From Chitinophagaceae bacterium (GTDB lineage Bacteria; Bacteroidota; Bacteroidia; Chitinophagales; Chitinophagaceae), in the NCBI GenBank assembly GCA_024643645.1, contig JAHEMN010000020.1, forward strand, positions 1-35,559: a stretch of DNA of 35,559 nt. Reading direction: 5' to 3'. The position numbers and the translations under genes were made by a program. Below the pieces are notes generated by a model. The model ran no database searches, was not told the DNA's origin, and was given only the letters and a program-made list of their open reading frames with translations. This document shows positions 34,078 to 35,559 of the stretch, piece after piece (the first letter of the stretch is position 1; the number at the start of each line of letters is the position of its first letter).

Positions 34078-35559
34078 ATGAAAAGAAGAGATTTTTTACT
34101 TAATACAATTCCGGCGGCAGCCATTTTGCCTGATGTCATCAATGGCTATTCTGTAAAAGCATTCAATGTTAATTCACCATTGGTGCAGGCATTGATGCGT
34201 GGCAATACACTTACCGATCATGTGCTTGTTATTATTCAGTTGTCCGGTGGAAATGATGGATTGAATATGGTGATACCGGTTGATGCCGGTTATGCTAATT
34301 ATCTGAATGCCCGAAGCAATGTAGCAATTCCACAAAACAGGGTTTTGCCAATAGCCGGTGTTTCAGGTACAGGTATACATACTGCTATGACTGGTTTGCA
34401 ATCTTTATTCAATGAAGGAAAAGCGAAAGTTATACAGGCAGTTGGATATCCGCAACCAAACTTCTCTCACTTCAGAGCTACAGATATATGGATGAGTGGT
34501 TCCAATAGTAACCAGGAAGTGTATAGCGGTTGGGCCGGAAGATATTTGAATTATGAATACCCGAATTTCCCGGCAGGTTATCCGACCACTGAAATGCCTG
34601 ATCCACTAGCCATTCAAATTGGTTCAAGTACTACTCTCACCTCACAAGGCCCGACAGCAAATATGGGTATGAGTATTACTAATCCAACATCGTTTTATAA
34701 TTTAATTAATGGTACTACTGACCCTGCACCGGCAACACCTGCAGGTAAAGAGTTGACATATATCCGGACAGTAAATCAACAAACTCAGCAATACTCTTCT
34801 GTAATTAAAGATGCTGCCAATGCAGTAACACAACAAGGAACTTATCCTTCAAACAATTCGTTAGGCGATCAATTAAAAATCGTTGCCCGTTTGGTTAAAG
34901 GAGGCCTAAGAACAAGAGTGTACATGGTTAGCTTTGGCGGGTTTGATACACACTCAGTACAAGTAAATTCAGGTGATACGACAACAGGTGCACATGCTAC
35001 TTTATTACAAAGGGTTTCTGATGCAATAAAGGCCTTTCAGGATGATCTGAAATTTTTGGGTGTAGAAGATAGAGTAGTAGGGATGACGTATAGTGAATTT
35101 GGAAGACGTATCAAATCAAATTCAAGTACAGGTACCGATCATGGAGCTGCAGCACCTATGTTCTTATTTGGTACAAATATAGAATCAGGTATGCTTGGTG
35201 TAAATCCTACTATTCCGGCAAATGCAACGGTGAATGATAATATTCCTATGCAATATGATTTCAGAAGTATCTATGCAACGTTACTTGAAAAATGGTTTTG
35301 TCTCGATAAGACTGTGGTGGATTCATTATTCCCTCCGAATATCAATTCACAATTACAAAGCTTGCCATTGATAAAAGCAGGTACATGTAATTCAACATCA
35401 CCACCACCAGCTACTGATGCAACGGCAATGGTTACCAATTATCCGAATCCATTTACTTCTGCTACTACTATTAAATTTAAAACCCAGGGAGGTCATACTT
35501 TAATTCAGATCATAGATACGTTGGGTAGAGTGATTAAAGTACCTGTTGATCAGGAATAT
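34078..35559 (+). CDS. DUF1501 domain-containing protein with Tat-like signal and T9SS type A sorting domain (3' truncated by window)
   Basis: Not in the ORF track because the frame stays open to the window end; 494 codons are visible from the ATG at 34078. The N-terminus MKRRDFLLNTIPAAAIL is a plausible twin-arginine signal. The body has the DUF1501 (alkaline phosphatase/sulfatase-like fold) features LVIIQLSGGNDGLNMVIP, SHFRATDIWMSG, VSFGGFDTH and MTYSEFGRRIKSN...GTDHGAAAPMFLFG, whose Asp/His residues could bind metal. The C-terminus (NYPNPFTSATTIKF, IIDTLGRVIKV) is the beginning of a type A sorting domain cut by the window edge. It forms an operon with DUF1800, 26 nt apart. It is likely a cell-surface enzyme of unknown substrate. 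Confidence 0.9.
   Translation, partial: MKRRDFLLNTIPAAAILPDVINGYSVKAFNVNSPLVQALMRGNTLTDHVLVIIQLSGGNDGLNMVIPVDAGYANYLNARSNVAIPQNRVLPIAGVSGTGIHTAMTGLQSLFNEGKAKVIQAVGYPQPNFSHFRATDIWMSGSNSNQEVYSGWAGRYLNYEYPNFPAGYPTTEMPDPLAIQIGSSTTLTSQGPTANMGMSITNPTSFYNLINGTTDPAPATPAGKELTYIRTVNQQTQQYSSVIKDAANAVTQQGTYPSNNSLGDQLKIVARLVKGGLRTRVYMVSFGGFDTHSVQVNSGDTTTGAHATLLQRVSDAIKAFQDDLKFLGVEDRVVGMTYSEFGRRIKSNSSTGTDHGAAAPMFLFGTNIESGMLGVNPTIPANATVNDNIPMQYDFRSIYATLLEKWFCLDKTVVDSLFPPNINSQLQSLPLIKAGTCNSTSPPPATDATAMVTNYPNPFTSATTIKFKTQGGHTLIQIIDTLGRVIKVPVDQEY

Noticed and set aside
1-35559. Defence system, prophage, transposon or CRISPR
   Set aside because: No transposase, integrase, restriction or Cas motif, no regular spacer array, and no attachment-site repeats. 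The window is core-like.

Overview
This 35.6 kb window looks like chromosomal DNA from a member of the phylum Bacteroidota, most likely a Chitinophagaceae-type genus. That placement is an inference from gene content and style, not a database match. The DNA is AT-rich and Shine-Dalgarno sequences are mostly absent. Several genes are preceded by the Bacteroidota -7 box TAnnTTTG. The window also carries hallmarks of the type IX secretion system (T9SS): a PorP/SprF-family protein, a large PKD-repeat protein with a gliding-motility type B C-terminal domain, and type A sorting domains. I see no tRNA, rRNA, insertion sequence, prophage or CRISPR array. Most of the window is housekeeping sequence.

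Layout. 1-309: the 3' end of a gene entering from the left. 310-849: a LOG-family nucleotide hydrolase on the minus strand. 967-6600: a plus-strand run with a sodium/solute symporter, a small-molecule O-methyltransferase overlapping a GH73/LysM peptidoglycan hydrolase, hypoxanthine phosphoribosyltransferase (hpt) and a YfbK-like von Willebrand A protein. 6615-8359: a grpE-dnaJ chaperone operon on the minus strand. 8559-9734: an RlmI-type rRNA methyltransferase. 9753-10705: a minimal secreted T9SS-sorting-domain protein and a peroxiredoxin. 10928-16303: a SprF-like gene directly downstream of a 1451-residue, 15-repeat PKD adhesin. 16510-20213: a small lipoprotein, an 804-residue MG2/plug-like secreted protein and an exported DinB-like protein.

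20285-25090 holds a YitT-type membrane protein, a Nif3 / coiled-coil zinc-ribbon pair and recN. 25223-26170 holds a second minimal T9SS-like secreted protein facing an unrecognised 167-residue protein across a bidirectional terminator. A 430 bp intergenic region with one perfect DnaA box precedes dnaB. Then come rsmE, a convergent pyrD-terC operon and a thiolase. The right end holds a DUF1800-DUF1501 pair. The DUF1501 gene is absent from the ORF track because it runs off the window; it carries an RRDFL (Tat-like) N-terminus and the beginning of a T9SS sorting domain.

The genes do not form one dedicated system. The strongest themes are (a) T9SS export, with one adhesin/SprF pair, two nearly cargo-free sorting-domain proteins and one candidate cargo with a Tat-like signal, and (b) genome maintenance and protein quality control (recN, dnaB, grpE-dnaJ, two rRNA methyltransferases). 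Points worth a second look are the solitary sorting-domain proteins, the Tat/T9SS combination in DUF1501, the SSB-like acidic tail of DnaB, the DnaA box before dnaB, and the frequent TTG/GTG starts with very short leaders.
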